Source: DASUPK01 sp963774305 | Lineage (GTDB): Bacteria; Actinomycetota; Thermoleophilia; Solirubrobacterales; 70-9 | NCBI GenBank assembly: GCA_963774305.1 | Contig: CAVZEM010000004.1 | Span: 1 to 64,000 of the forward strand | DNA length: 64,000 nucleotides | Direction of reading: 5' to 3' | Part shown: positions 1 through 7,747 of the stretch, one piece after another | Position numbering within the stretch: the stretch's first letter is position 1 | Layout of the letters: the number at the start of each line of letters is the position of its first letter | Made by a program: the position numbers and the translations under genes | The notes under the pieces: generated by a model | What the model saw: the letters and a program-made list of their open reading frames with translations, nothing else | The model's database searches: none | What the model was told of the DNA's origin: nothing

Positions 1-1
1 G

Positions 2-1406
2 ATCGACGAACTCGGCGAGCTGGACAACACGCTCATCTTCTGGATCTGGGGCGACAACGGCGCGAGCATGGAGGGCACGATCACGGGCTGCATTCAACGA
101 GCTCACCATGCAGAACGGGATCCCCCTGACCGACGAGATGCAGCTGCAGCTCTCCGAGCGCTACGGCGGGGTCGAGGCGTGGGGCAACCAGATGATGGCC
201 CCTCACTACTCGGCCGCATGGGCGTGGGCGGGCAACACACCGTTCAAGTGGGGGAAGCAGGTGGGCTCGCACCTCGGCGGTACCCGCAACCCCTTGGTCA
301 TCCATTGGCCGGAGAAGGTCAGGAAGGGAGGCGACCTCCGAAGCCACTTCACCCACGTGATCGATGTCGGCCCGACGATTCTTGACATCGCCGGGATCCC
401 GATGCCGACCCACATCGACGGGATCGAGCAGCAGCCGATGCACGGCGAGACGTTCGCCGACTCGTTCACCGACGGGGACGCGCCCGAGCACCACACTCAG
501 CAGTACTTCGAGACGATCGGCAACCGCGCCATGTACAAGGACGGCTGGTGGCTGGCGATGCGGACCGAACGGATCCCGTGGGTGCTCACGCCGGAGGCGC
601 TGGAGCCGTACAAGCCCGGGGTCTGGGATCCCGACCAGGACCCGGTGGAGCTCTACTACCTGCCCGACGACTTCTCGCAGGCTCACGACCTCGCCGCGGA
701 GAACCCGGACAAGGTGAAGGAGCTCAAGGAGCTCTTCTGGGAGGAGGCCGAGAAGTACAACGTGACGCCTCTGCTCGCCACGCTGGCGTCGTTCTTCGGG
801 ATCGTGCCCCCGCTACCCGAGGTCCCCAAGTTCGAGTTTCGCGGCGACGTCCAGAACGTCCTCTCCGGGATGATCCCGAGGATCTACAACCACTCCTACT
901 CGATCACAGCCGACCTGGTGATCCCGAAGGGCGGGGCCGAGGGGGTGATCGTCGCTGAGGCCGACCATCTGGGCGGGTTCTCGCTGTTCGTCGACGAAGG
1001 CAAGCTCACCCACACTTACTCGATGATGGGCGTCTTCGTCTTCCGCCAGGTGGCCGAGGAGGAGCTGCCCGCGGGTGAGGTCTCGGTGAGAATGGAGTTC
1101 GCCGCCGACGAGGCGAAGCCCGCCACCGGCGGCGAGGTGACGCTTTTCATCGGCGACCGCCCGGTCGGCAAGGGACACATGGACCACACGGTTCCGATCC
1201 GCTTCTCTGGCTATTCGGGCATGGACATCGGCCGTGACAACGGCGGCGTGGTCGACCAGGCCTACGAGGACCGCAAGCCGTTCGAGTTCACCGGAACGAT
1301 CGACAAGGTCACCTTCGAGATCAAGCCGCAGCCCTCGAAGGATGATGCGCATGAGCTGCACACCGCCCACCACCACGGACACACTGCGCACGCGCTGTCG
1401 GCCTGA
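2..1406 (+). CDS. Arylsulfatase, 3' part (5' truncated by window edge; one frameshift)
   Basis: C-terminal part of an alkaline-phosphatase-fold sulfatase, which hydrolyses sulfate esters using a formylglycine residue. That catalytic Cys/Ser would lie upstream of the window. Reading frame 2 from the first bases gives the conserved FWIWGDNGAS segment with a metal-ligand Asp-Asn pair. The frame then shifts by one base near 86-92, and frame 3 continues through AFNELTMQNG to the stop at 1406. Together they match the family's continuous GDNGAS...G.FNE segment. The C-terminal half has the beta-rich region of AtsA-like enzymes and ends in a His-rich tail (HELHTAHHHGHTAH). A downstream in-frame ATG at 108 would remove the metal site, so it is not a credible start. 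Fragment and frame are clear; substrate is unknown. Confidence 0.85.
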   Translation, partial: STNSASWTTRSSSGSGATTARAWRARSRAAFNELTMQNGIPLTDEMQLQLSERYGGVEAWGNQMMAPHYSAAWAWAGNTPFKWGKQVGSHLGGTRNPLVIHWPEKVRKGGDLRSHFTHVIDVGPTILDIAGIPMPTHIDGIEQQPMHGETFADSFTDGDAPEHHTQQYFETIGNRAMYKDGWWLAMRTERIPWVLTPEALEPYKPGVWDPDQDPVELYYLPDDFSQAHDLAAENPDKVKELKELFWEEAEKYNVTPLLATLASFFGIVPPLPEVPKFEFRGDVQNVLSGMIPRIYNHSYSITADLVIPKGGAEGVIVAEADHLGGFSLFVDEGKLTHTYSMMGVFVFRQVAEEELPAGEVSVRMEFAADEAKPATGGEVTLFIGDRPVGKGHMDHTVPIRFSGYSGMDIGRDNGGVVDQAYEDRKPFEFTGTIDKVTFEIKPQPSKDDAHELHTAHHHGHTAHALSA

Positions 1407-1433
1407 CCTCGGGGTGAAGGCAAGGAGGTTTCA

Positions 1434-1946
1434 ATGAAGCTGCACGACACGATTGATGTCCTCATCGGGGGCTACATGTCGAAGGAGGCCGCCGAGGACG
1501 ACTACAACGCCGTCCACGACAGCGGTGCCCACCTGCAGGGAATGGCCCTGATCGCGAAGGACGTCCAGGGCAAACTGTCGGTCGAGGAGACCGACCACAT
1601 GGTCCGCGAGGGGACGGCCGCGCTGGGTGGCGTTGGGTTGGCAGTCGGGCTGGTCGCGCCGCCGCTGCTTCTCTCGACTGCGATCGGGGCGGCACTGGGA
1701 GCTGGGGGCGGCGAGCTCCTTCACCACAAGGCCGCCGAGAAGATCGGCGAGCAGGCTGGCGAGACGATCCCGCTGGGTGGCGCGGGCCTGATCGTCGTCT
1801 ATTCGAAGTCGGAGGCCGAGAAGATCGAGGCCGCCGTGACCCGCACCGTCAAGCAGGTGAAGGGGGAGGCTGAAGGGCGCCATGTCCAGGCGGTGAAGGG
1901 CGCGCTTGCAGAGGCGCAACAGAAGATGGCCGAGGAGCCGGGCTGA
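1434..1946 (+). CDS. DUF1269-like membrane-associated stress protein
   Basis: 170-residue protein. The N-terminal 55 residues resemble a ferredoxin-like alpha/beta sensor fold (DVLIGGYMSKEAAEDDYNAV). A Gly/Ala-rich hydrophobic stretch follows at about residues 62-95, then a second alpha/beta segment and an amphipathic C-terminal helix. The arrangement resembles DUF1269 / general-stress-17M-like proteins, whose biochemical role is unknown. It starts 27 bases after the sulfatase stop with a strong Shine-Dalgarno sequence (AAGGAGG) before ATG, so it is likely cotranscribed with the sulfatase. Family assignment is from memory of sequence style and is moderately secure. Confidence 0.7.
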   Translation: MKLHDTIDVLIGGYMSKEAAEDDYNAVHDSGAHLQGMALIAKDVQGKLSVEETDHMVREGTAALGGVGLAVGLVAPPLLLSTAIGAALGAGGGELLHHKAAEKIGEQAGETIPLGGAGLIVVYSKSEAEKIEAAVTRTVKQVKGEAEGRHVQAVKGALAEAQQKMAEEPG

Positions 1947-1950
1947 GAGC

Positions 1951-2889
1951 TCAGCTGTCGCGGGCGCAGCGAAAGCCGACGTTGCCGGCCGAGCTGTCAG
2001 AGGAGTTGCCCTGGCGGGCGGCTGCCCGATAGCGGCGGCAGTAGGAGTCGTGGCAGAGGTATGAGCCACCCTTCTGGATCCTGAGAACGCCTTCAGCCGG
2101 ACCACGGGGATCGTGATCCCGGTCCCGCCGGCGGAATCCCGGATCGAACCAGTCGGCGGCCCATTCCCAGACGTTGCCCGTCGTGTTGTGCAGCCCGTAG
2201 CCGTTGGGCGGGAACGAGTCCACCGGGGCGGTCCCGTAGTAGCCGTCGGCCTCGGTGTTCCTGTCCGGGAAGGCGCCCTGCCAGACGTTCATCCGGTGCT
2301 CACCTCCCGGCTCGCGCTCGTCGCCCCAGGGAAAGGCCTTGCCCTCGAGTCCACCTCGCGCGGCGAACTCCCACTCCGCCTCGGTCGGCAGGCGCCGTTC
2401 GGACCAGGTGCAGTAAGCCTGCGCGTCGTTCCAGGAGACATGAAGGGCAGGGTGGCCGGGGCGATCCTCGATGGATGACTGTGGGCCTTCCGGGTGCCGC
2501 CAGTCGGCTCCGTCCACCTTGCGCCACCAGGGAGCCTCGACGACGGCCTGGGTGGGCGGGAAGTCGTCCGGCAGCAGCCCGGCGAAGACGAAGGACCACC
2601 CGAACCGCTCGGCCTCGGTTGCGTATCCCGTCGCGTCGACGAAGGAAGTGAACGCCTGGTTCGAGACCGCCATGCGATCGATCCAGAAGGAGTCGAGCGA
2701 GATCTCGCGCACGGGCCCCTCGCCGTCGGCGGGATATGCCCAGCGGTCGTCGCTTCCCATCAGAAACGAGCCGCCCTCGACCAGAGTCATGTCCTCCGAC
2801 GGCCGGGCTTCGGTGCCGGCAGTGACTGCCACGGTCGGCTCTGGCGGAGCAGCGTGCCGAGCGTTCGGTGCGCAGCAGGGTGACCTCAT
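1951..2889 (-). CDS. Formylglycine-generating enzyme (sulfatase-modifying factor)
   Basis: 312-residue FGE/SUMF1-family oxidase that converts the sulfatase active-site Cys to formylglycine. The catalytic copper-binding pair is visible as Cys279 and Cys284 in GGSYLCHDSYCRRYRAAAR, the same five-residue spacing as in characterised aerobic FGEs. Other family landmarks are MTLVEGGSFLMGSD, RLPTEAEWEFAARGG, FPWGD and NVWEWAADW. ATG at 2889 is chosen because the protein then begins MRSPCCAP, typical of actinobacterial homologues; the upstream in-frame extension looks non-coding. It converges on the sulfatase/DUF1269 pair with four bases between stops, so enzyme and probable substrate are linked. Confidence 0.95.
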   Translation of the reverse strand: MRSPCCAPNARHAAPPEPTVAVTAGTEARPSEDMTLVEGGSFLMGSDDRWAYPADGEGPVREISLDSFWIDRMAVSNQAFTSFVDATGYATEAERFGWSFVFAGLLPDDFPPTQAVVEAPWWRKVDGADWRHPEGPQSSIEDRPGHPALHVSWNDAQAYCTWSERRLPTEAEWEFAARGGLEGKAFPWGDEREPGGEHRMNVWQGAFPDRNTEADGYYGTAPVDSFPPNGYGLHNTTGNVWEWAADWFDPGFRRRDRDHDPRGPAEGVLRIQKGGSYLCHDSYCRRYRAAARQGNSSDSSAGNVGFRCARDS

Positions 2890-2902
2890 CGAGGCCGACT
2901 GC

Positions 2903-3877
2903 TCAGCGTCCGCTCGATCGTTCACCGAACTCAGCGTACCCCCGGGGAAGGTTCTCTGGGCACCGGACCGGGTGCTGGCGGCGCTCGGCACCGCGGCGGT
3001 GATCCTGATCGCCGTGATCAGCGCCGGCGCCGAGCACGGGCACTACAGCGACGTCACGATCGCCCGCACCCTGATCGCCACGGGAATCCTCAGCACGTTC
3101 GGCACGATCCTCGCCATCGGCCTGCTCTGAGCGCCGGCCGGGATGCCGGAAGCGCGGGGTGCCCTTCGCCCACAGTCTCAGCGCCTGCGCGTAGATGCGC
3201 GCGAGCGTCATGACGGTCATCGGCGGATAGCGGAGCAGCAGGCCGGCCATGGCCCTTCGGGTGATCTCCCGCCGCCGCAGCGCCAGCTGCGCCGAGAACA
3301 CCGGCAGGCCGCCCTCGAAGCTGGTGATCCGTACCGCGAGGTGGGCTCCCGGCGGCGTCGCGGAGATCTCGTAGCGCTGATCCATCGGCTCGAAGGGCGA
3401 GACGTGCATCTCCTTTTGGAACGAGCCCACAATCGGCCCGCCGGCAGTGCTGGTGCCATCGAGTACGTAGGCGGTGCGCTCTCCCCAGGGGGTGTTCGTC
3501 ACCTCGGCGATCACCGCCTCGACCGAGCCGCCGCCCTCCCCGTACATGAAGAAGAACGACACCGGGTTGAAACCCACCCCCAGATACCGGGGGTTGGCGA
3601 GCAGCCGCACGGGTCCCGCCGGCCGGCGCCCGACGCGCGTTGCCGCCAGATCGCGAGCACTCTCGGCGAGTCGGGGGGAATCCCCGCCGAGATAGTCCTC
3701 GCGATGGAAGCGCGCGGGCGCCGGCCGGCGGGCCGACCAGAGCGGGATGGGATCGAGGAGCTCGGGCAGCTCGTCGAGGTCGAAGAGGGGCATGAACACG
3801 CGGTAGCGGAACCCATGCGGGCTCCTCCCGAGCCGCCGGTGACTCACCCAGCCCTCGTAGATCGCGGATGCGGTCAT
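2903..3877 (-). CDS. DUF1365 family protein
   Basis: Matches the DUF1365 family: start segment SAIYEGWVSHRRLGRSPHGFRYRVFM, cited here only by its key residues Y6, H12 and R21-Y22; then NPVSFFF and NTPWGERTAYV. The family is commonly found beside a FAD oxidoreductase and cyclopropane-fatty-acid-type enzymes; a role in lipid modification is inferred from that context only. ATG at 3877 overlaps the stop of the upstream FAD oxidoreductase gene (ATGA), implying translational coupling. The family normally ends soon after the ALRLWAKGTPRFRHPGRR region, but this frame stays open about 80 codons longer to 2903 with an Arg/Asp/Gly-rich composition unlike the rest. The natural stop may have been lost or obscured by an indel. 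Confidence 0.85.
   Translation of the reverse strand: MTASAIYEGWVSHRRLGRSPHGFRYRVFMPLFDLDELPELLDPIPLWSARRPAPARFHREDYLGGDSPRLAESARDLAATRVGRRPAGPVRLLANPRYLGVGFNPVSFFFMYGEGGGSVEAVIAEVTNTPWGERTAYVLDGTSTAGGPIVGSFQKEMHVSPFEPMDQRYEISATPPGAHLAVRITSFEGGLPVFSAQLALRRREITRRAMAGLLLRYPPMTVMTLARIYAQALRLWAKGTPRFRHPGRRSEQADGEDRAERAEDSRGDQGAGDRDVAVVPVLGAGADHGDQDHRRGAERRQHPVRCPENLPRGYAEFGERSSGR
2972..3130 (+). CDS. Possible small two-helix membrane protein
   Basis: 52-codon reading frame starting at GTG with two strongly hydrophobic segments (about residues 3-17 and 33-52) separated by a short polar loop. It lies opposite the unusual 3' extension of the DUF1365 gene. Its translation looks far more protein-like than the antisense frame, which is rich in Arg, Asp and Gly like a shadow frame. 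No Shine-Dalgarno sequence is evident and no family is recognised. Treat as tentative. Confidence 0.35.
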   Translation: MLAALGTAAVILIAVISAGAEHGHYSDVTIARTLIATGILSTFGTILAIGLL

Positions 3878-5205
3878 GCCGCGCGGGCGAGCTCGTAGAC
3901 CTCTGCCGTCGCCGACACCTCCTCCCGGTCGGGCAGGGGCGCGTCGATGGGCCCGCGCCCGCCGAGCGCGTGTGAGACCCGCAGCGCCGACCAGACGCCG
4001 TCCTCGTGGAAGCCCCATCTCCAGTACGAGCCGCAGTAGTGGGTGCGTCTCCGGCCCGAGATCTCCGGCCAGCGCGACTGGGCGGCGACACCCTCCGGGG
4101 TGAAGACCGGATGCGCATAGTCGATCACGCGGATCACGCGCCCGGGGTCGATCGCCTCGGTGCGGTTGAGGGTGACGAGCAGGTCGCGGTCGGCCTCGAG
4201 GGACTGCAGGCGGTTCATGTCGTAGGTGACCGTCGTGCGACGGGTGGGCCGCTCGGTGAGGTGGTAGTTCCAGCTCGCCCACGCCGAGCGGCGCCGGGGC
4301 ATCAGGCTGGCGTCGGTGTGGAGCACGGCTTCGTTGCGCTGGTAGGGGATCGCCCCGAGGACGGCGCGCTCCGCCGGTGTCGGATCGCCGAGCATCCGCA
4401 GGGCCTGATCCGAGTGGGTGGCGATCACCACCTCGTCGAAGATGTGGAGCTCTCCGTCGACCTCCAGGCTCACGGACTCGGCGTCGCGGACGATGCGGCG
4501 CACCGGGGACCGGAGGTGGACACGGCTGCGGAAGGGTGCGATCAGCGCCTCGACGTATCGTCGCGCGCCTCCCGGGATGGTGCGCCAGCGGGGACGCCCC
4601 ATCAGTTGGAGGACCCCGTGGTTTTCGAAGAACTCGGCCAGGAAGGCCGCCGGGAACCGCCAGAGCTGCTCGGGGTCGGCGGACCAGACCGCCGACACCT
4701 GCGGCACCAGGAGCCGCTCGATGAAGTACTCGGAGTAGCTCCCCTCCGCCAGGAAGCGCCGGAGCGAGGGGCCGTCCGCAGCGGCGCCGATGAGGACACG
4801 GGCGTCGCGGTTGAAGCGGACGAGGTCGAGCAGCATGCGGCGAAAGCGGCGGTCGAGGAGATGGGCCGGCCTGGTGAGTAGGCCGCGCGTCGCCCATTCG
4901 AAATCCCCCCGGCCGTCCGAGACCGAGAAGCTCATGCTCGCCGGCTGACTCGGGACGGCGAGCTCGGACAGGAGGCGCTCGAAGTTCGGGTAGTTGCGGT
5001 CGTTGAAGACGATGAAGCCCGTGTCGACCGCCAGCGGGCCGTTCCGGGTCTCCACGTCGATGGTGTTGCTGTGGCCGCCGGGGTGGCCACCGGCCTCGAA
5101 CAGGTGGACGTCGTGCCCTACGGCGCGGAGCTCAGCGGCGGCGACAAGGCCGGACACCCCGCCGCCCACCACCGCGATTCGCTTCGGCGCGACCGGCCCT
5201 CTCAT
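3874..5205 (-). CDS. FAD-dependent amine oxidase-like oxidoreductase
   Basis: 443-residue flavoprotein with an N-terminal dinucleotide-binding fold: GGGVSG at residues 14-19, a partner Glu in HLFEAGGHPGG, then VDTGFIVFNDRNYPNF. It belongs to the NAD(P)/FAD-binding amine-oxidase superfamily branch that neighbours DUF1365 and CFA-synthase-like genes in light- or singlet-oxygen-responsive clusters. The ATG at 5205 overlaps the SRPBCC stop (ATGA), and its own stop overlaps the DUF1365 start, so the three are coupled. It appears full length, and the C-terminal THYCGSYWRWGFHEDG region typical of the group is present. The substrate, possibly an acyl chain or isoprenoid, is unknown. Confidence 0.88.
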   Translation of the reverse strand: MRGPVAPKRIAVVGGGVSGLVAAAELRAVGHDVHLFEAGGHPGGHSNTIDVETRNGPLAVDTGFIVFNDRNYPNFERLLSELAVPSQPASMSFSVSDGRGDFEWATRGLLTRPAHLLDRRFRRMLLDLVRFNRDARVLIGAAADGPSLRRFLAEGSYSEYFIERLLVPQVSAVWSADPEQLWRFPAAFLAEFFENHGVLQLMGRPRWRTIPGGARRYVEALIAPFRSRVHLRSPVRRIVRDAESVSLEVDGELHIFDEVVIATHSDQALRMLGDPTPAERAVLGAIPYQRNEAVLHTDASLMPRRRSAWASWNYHLTERPTRRTTVTYDMNRLQSLEADRDLLVTLNRTEAIDPGRVIRVIDYAHPVFTPEGVAAQSRWPEISGRRRTHYCGSYWRWGFHEDGVWSALRVSHALGGRGPIDAPLPDREEVSATAEVYELARAA

Positions 5206-5668
5206 CCGGACACGCCCACCGGCGGCGCTTCCCTCATCGGGACTGACAGTTGCTGGCGCAGGCCGTCCTCGGCGTTTCTGCCCAGGCGCGCGAACGCGAC
5301 CCGGAGCGGCGGATCGAGAAGGCGCCTCCCGCCCCGAAGGCGCAGCGACGCTCTCCAGGTCAGGCTCGAGCCCGAGACAGCGGAAGAATGATGGCCTCGT
5401 CCGCGATCGACATGGCGTCGGTCTCGGCCGCGAAGACGAGACGATGCGGCGGCTCGGCCACGACCGTCTCGTATGGGAGCGTCGCGGTGCGGCCGAGGAA
5501 GCGGACGTCGAGCTCGTAGCGCGCCCCGACCGTTCCCGGTTCGCCCTCGACCAGGCGGGCATCCTCGACACTCGGATCCCATTCGACGATCGAGCGCAGA
5601 TCGGCGAGGTAGCGCCAGACGTCGTCGGGCGTGTTCTCGGTTGTCAGTGTTGCTGAGTAGTGGGCCAT
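5202..5668 (-). CDS. SRPBCC/polyketide-cyclase-like protein (frameshifted)
   Basis: START-like SRPBCC domain protein, a small lipid/hydrophobe-binding fold. The first frame begins at ATG 5668 behind AAGGAGGG and runs through PPHRLVFAAETDAMS to a stop at 5360, giving only 102 residues. The missing C-terminal helix is intact in another frame: SGSSLTWRASLRLRGG, then DPPLRVAFARLGRNAEDGL, ending at 5202. Adding one base near 5377-5380 restores a 155-residue protein of normal family length. The restored stop then overlaps the next gene's ATG, supporting the reconstruction. The lesion may be a sequencing indel or a true mutation. Confidence 0.75.
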
Positions 5669-5692
5669 CGGGCCCTCCTTCTTCTTCGGGTT

Positions 5693-6704
5693 TCAGACGG
5701 CCGCCGCGGAGCGCGGGGCCTGGTTCGAAAGCGCTGAGAGCCGCTCGCAGGAGTCCCAGAGCAGGCGGCGCTCGGATTCCGTTTCGCGGGTGCCCGGCAG
5801 GCGGTACTGAGGGCCGGCGCATCCGGTCGTGCCAGAACGCGCCGCCGCTGGAGCGGGGGAGGGGCGCCGTGGCGAGCCAGACGATCGTGTCGGCTCCCTC
5901 GCGCGGCGAGCGCAGCGCGGGGCGCATCAGCCGCTCGAATCGCGGCAGCGATCGGCGGAGCCCCGGTGTCGCGACCCAGCCGGGGTGCATCGAGTGGAAG
6001 AGGAAGCCGTCCGAGCCGTGATGCTCTGCCCAGAGCCGAGTGAGAATCACCTCGATCCGCTTGGTGTGGGCGTAGGCGCGAGATCCGTCGTAGTGCTCGC
6101 GGCGGAGCTCGAGATCGCCGGCCCGCAGGCGAGCCGTGTACATGCCGCCCGACGAGACGGTGATCACCCGGGGGGTCGCGGTGGCCGCCAGGGCTGGGAG
6201 AAGCAGCGAGGTGAGCAGGAAGGGGCCGAGGACATTGGTGGCGAAGGTGAGCTCGATGCCGTCCGCGGTCCGTTGCCGCGATGGAGAGAAGACGCCGGCG
6301 TTGTTGACGAGGACGTCCAGGCGCCCGCGGCGTGCCAGGAAGCTCTCAGCGAACCGCCGGACATCGGCCAGCTCGGAGAGGTCGCACGCCTCCGGGTGGA
6401 GCCGGCTCTCGGCGCCTGGCACGCGGATTCCCAGCCGCCGGACCGCGTCGCGCGTTCTCCCGGGATCGCGGCCGAGCAGGTGCACCGTGGCGCCGGCCAG
6501 CAGCAGCCCCTCGGCCGCGGCCTCGCCGATCCCGGAGGTCCCGCCGGTGACCAGCGCCGTCTGGCCGCGGAGGGATCCCGCGATCGCACTCGTCCAGCTC
6601 AGGCCGCGAAGCCTGTAGCCGAGCCGCGAGTAGCCCGGGACAACCGCCAGGTCCAGGCTCCGGTCGAGGGCGCGGCTGCAATTTGTTTGTCGAATGGTTG
6701 TCAA
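5693..6704 (-). CDS. Short-chain dehydrogenase/reductase (frameshifted near C-terminus)
   Basis: DHRS12-like SDR. Rossmann motif VTGGTSGIG, NNAG (VLVNNAGVF), and catalytic Ser and YAHTK in order. After FWHDRMRRP the listed frame degenerates. Removing one base near 5810 gives YRLPGTRETESERRLLWDSC and a stop at 5693, which is the normal family ending, for about 336 residues. The 5' end is uncertain. The frame opens with a TTG at 6704 that lies inside the operator repeats, and the next in-frame options are poor. It is first in the operon SDR-SRPBCC-FAD oxidoreductase-DUF1365 and divergent from the carH-like gene. Confidence 0.8.
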
Positions 6705-6717
6705 GATTCTGTCTAAT
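6687..6717. promoter_or_regulatory. Candidate CarH operator A: three 11-bp direct repeats
   Basis: GTC cores at 6689, 6700 and 6711 are exactly 11 bp apart, in contexts TTGTCGAA, TTGTCAAG and CTGTCTAA. On the minus strand they read roughly TTNGACA. CarH proteins are known to bind tandem 11-bp direct repeats with their MerR-type domains, so the spacing fits the adjacent regulator gene. The motif itself is read directly; the binding protein is inferred. Confidence 0.65.
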
Positions 6718-6730
6718 GTGCGAGGCGTGG

Positions 6731-6759
6731 CTTATAGCAGGTGCATGCGCTACTGTCCA
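6731..6759 (-). promoter_or_regulatory. Promoter of the SDR-SRPBCC-FAD-DUF1365 operon
   Basis: On the minus strand TGGACA (6759-6754), a 17-base spacer and TATAAG (6736-6731) form a near-consensus sigma-70-type promoter. Transcription would start near 6724, about 20 bases before the SDR frame. The -35 box lies inside operator B, so a repressor bound there would block RNA polymerase. Confidence 0.6.
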
Positions 6760-6783
6760 GACTCCGTCTAATGTTTGTCCCCA
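6753..6783. promoter_or_regulatory. Candidate CarH operator B: three 11-bp direct repeats
   Basis: GTC cores at 6755, 6766 and 6777 (CTGTCCAG, CCGTCTAA, TTGTCCCC) repeat every 11 bp. They are four 11-bp turns (44 bp) from operator A, so all six sites share one register. The third repeat is the weakest match. The set covers the -35 box of the divergent operon and sits just upstream of the regulator's own start codon. Confidence 0.6.
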
Positions 6784-6787
6784 CCAG

Positions 6788-7672
6788 ATGACCCCGGATT
6801 CCGGTCCGCGCCTACGCATCGGCGAGCTCAGTCGCCGGACCGGCGTACGCGCCGACACGCTCCGGGCCTGGGAGCGGCGCTACGGGCTGCTCCGCCCGGA
6901 GCGGACCGAGGGCGGCTTCCGTCTCTATGGCAGCGCGGACGAGGCCCGGGTACGGGCGATGAGGGCGCGGATCGAGGCCGGGGTCTCGGCGGCCGAGGCG
7001 GCGCGCCTGACCGTGTCCTCCGCGCCGGCGGCCGAGGCCGCCGGGGACGGCGTCACGGAGGGTGAGCCGCTCACGGCCAGTGCCGACGCTCTGCGGGTCG
7101 CTCTCGAGGCCTTCGACGACTCGGGCGCCAACGCCGTCCTCGACGAGGCCCTTTCACGGGTCACCCTCGAAACGGTCGCCGAGGGGGTCGTTCTGCCCAC
7201 GATGAGACAGATCGGGAATCGCTGGGAGAGCGGCGAGATCAGCGTCGCGCAGGAGCACTTCGCGACCGGCGTCATTCGCGGCAGGCTCCTCTCCGTCGCG
7301 CGCAACTGGGGCGCCGGCACGGGCCCCCTTGCGCTGCTGGCCTGCCCGCCCGGAGAGAGCCACGACCTGGGCCTGATCAGCTTCGGCCTGGTGCTCCACT
7401 CGCGCGGCTGGCGAATCACCTATCTGGGCCCGGACACGCCCATCGACACCGTCTCGCAGGCGGTCGGCGATCTGCACCCGGATGCGATCGTGCTCGCCGC
7501 GCTGGACCCGGCGCCGTTCGAGTCGGCGGCCCAGGAGCTTTCGGCACTGGCGTCCGGCGGGCGGCTGCTGATCGCGGGTGCGGGCGCCTCCCCGGAGTTG
7601 GCGCAGCGGCTGGGAGCCCGTGTCCTCGATGAGGATCCCGTGGGCGCCGCCCGGCAGCTCAGCGCGACGTGA
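6788..7672 (+). CDS. carH: MerR-family B12-binding photoreceptor/repressor (CarH/LitR type)
   Basis: 294 residues. The N-terminal MerR winged helix (LRIGELSRRTGVRADTLRAW at about 9-28, then ERRYGLL) binds DNA. The middle four-helix B12-capping domain carries the diagnostic Trp146-x9-Glu156-His157. The C-terminal cobalamin-binding Rossmann domain has ESHDLG with His192 as the expected lower axial ligand and YLGPDTP. In characterised CarH, adenosylcobalamin drives tetramer formation and repression in the dark, and light breaks the Co-C bond and releases DNA. All key residues are present. ATG 6788 is chosen because the MerR domain begins directly after it; the upstream in-frame extension overlaps the promoter region. 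Light-responsiveness is inferred from motifs. Confidence 0.92.
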   Translation: MTPDSGPRLRIGELSRRTGVRADTLRAWERRYGLLRPERTEGGFRLYGSADEARVRAMRARIEAGVSAAEAARLTVSSAPAAEAAGDGVTEGEPLTASADALRVALEAFDDSGANAVLDEALSRVTLETVAEGVVLPTMRQIGNRWESGEISVAQEHFATGVIRGRLLSVARNWGAGTGPLALLACPPGESHDLGLISFGLVLHSRGWRITYLGPDTPIDTVSQAVGDLHPDAIVLAALDPAPFESAAQELSALASGGRLLIAGAGASPELAQRLGARVLDEDPVGAARQLSAT

Positions 7673-7747
7673 TCACCCGGTCAGATCCGGGCGCCGATCC
7701 GGTCGGGATCGACCACCGAATCGGGGTAGTGCAAGAGAACGAGGGTG

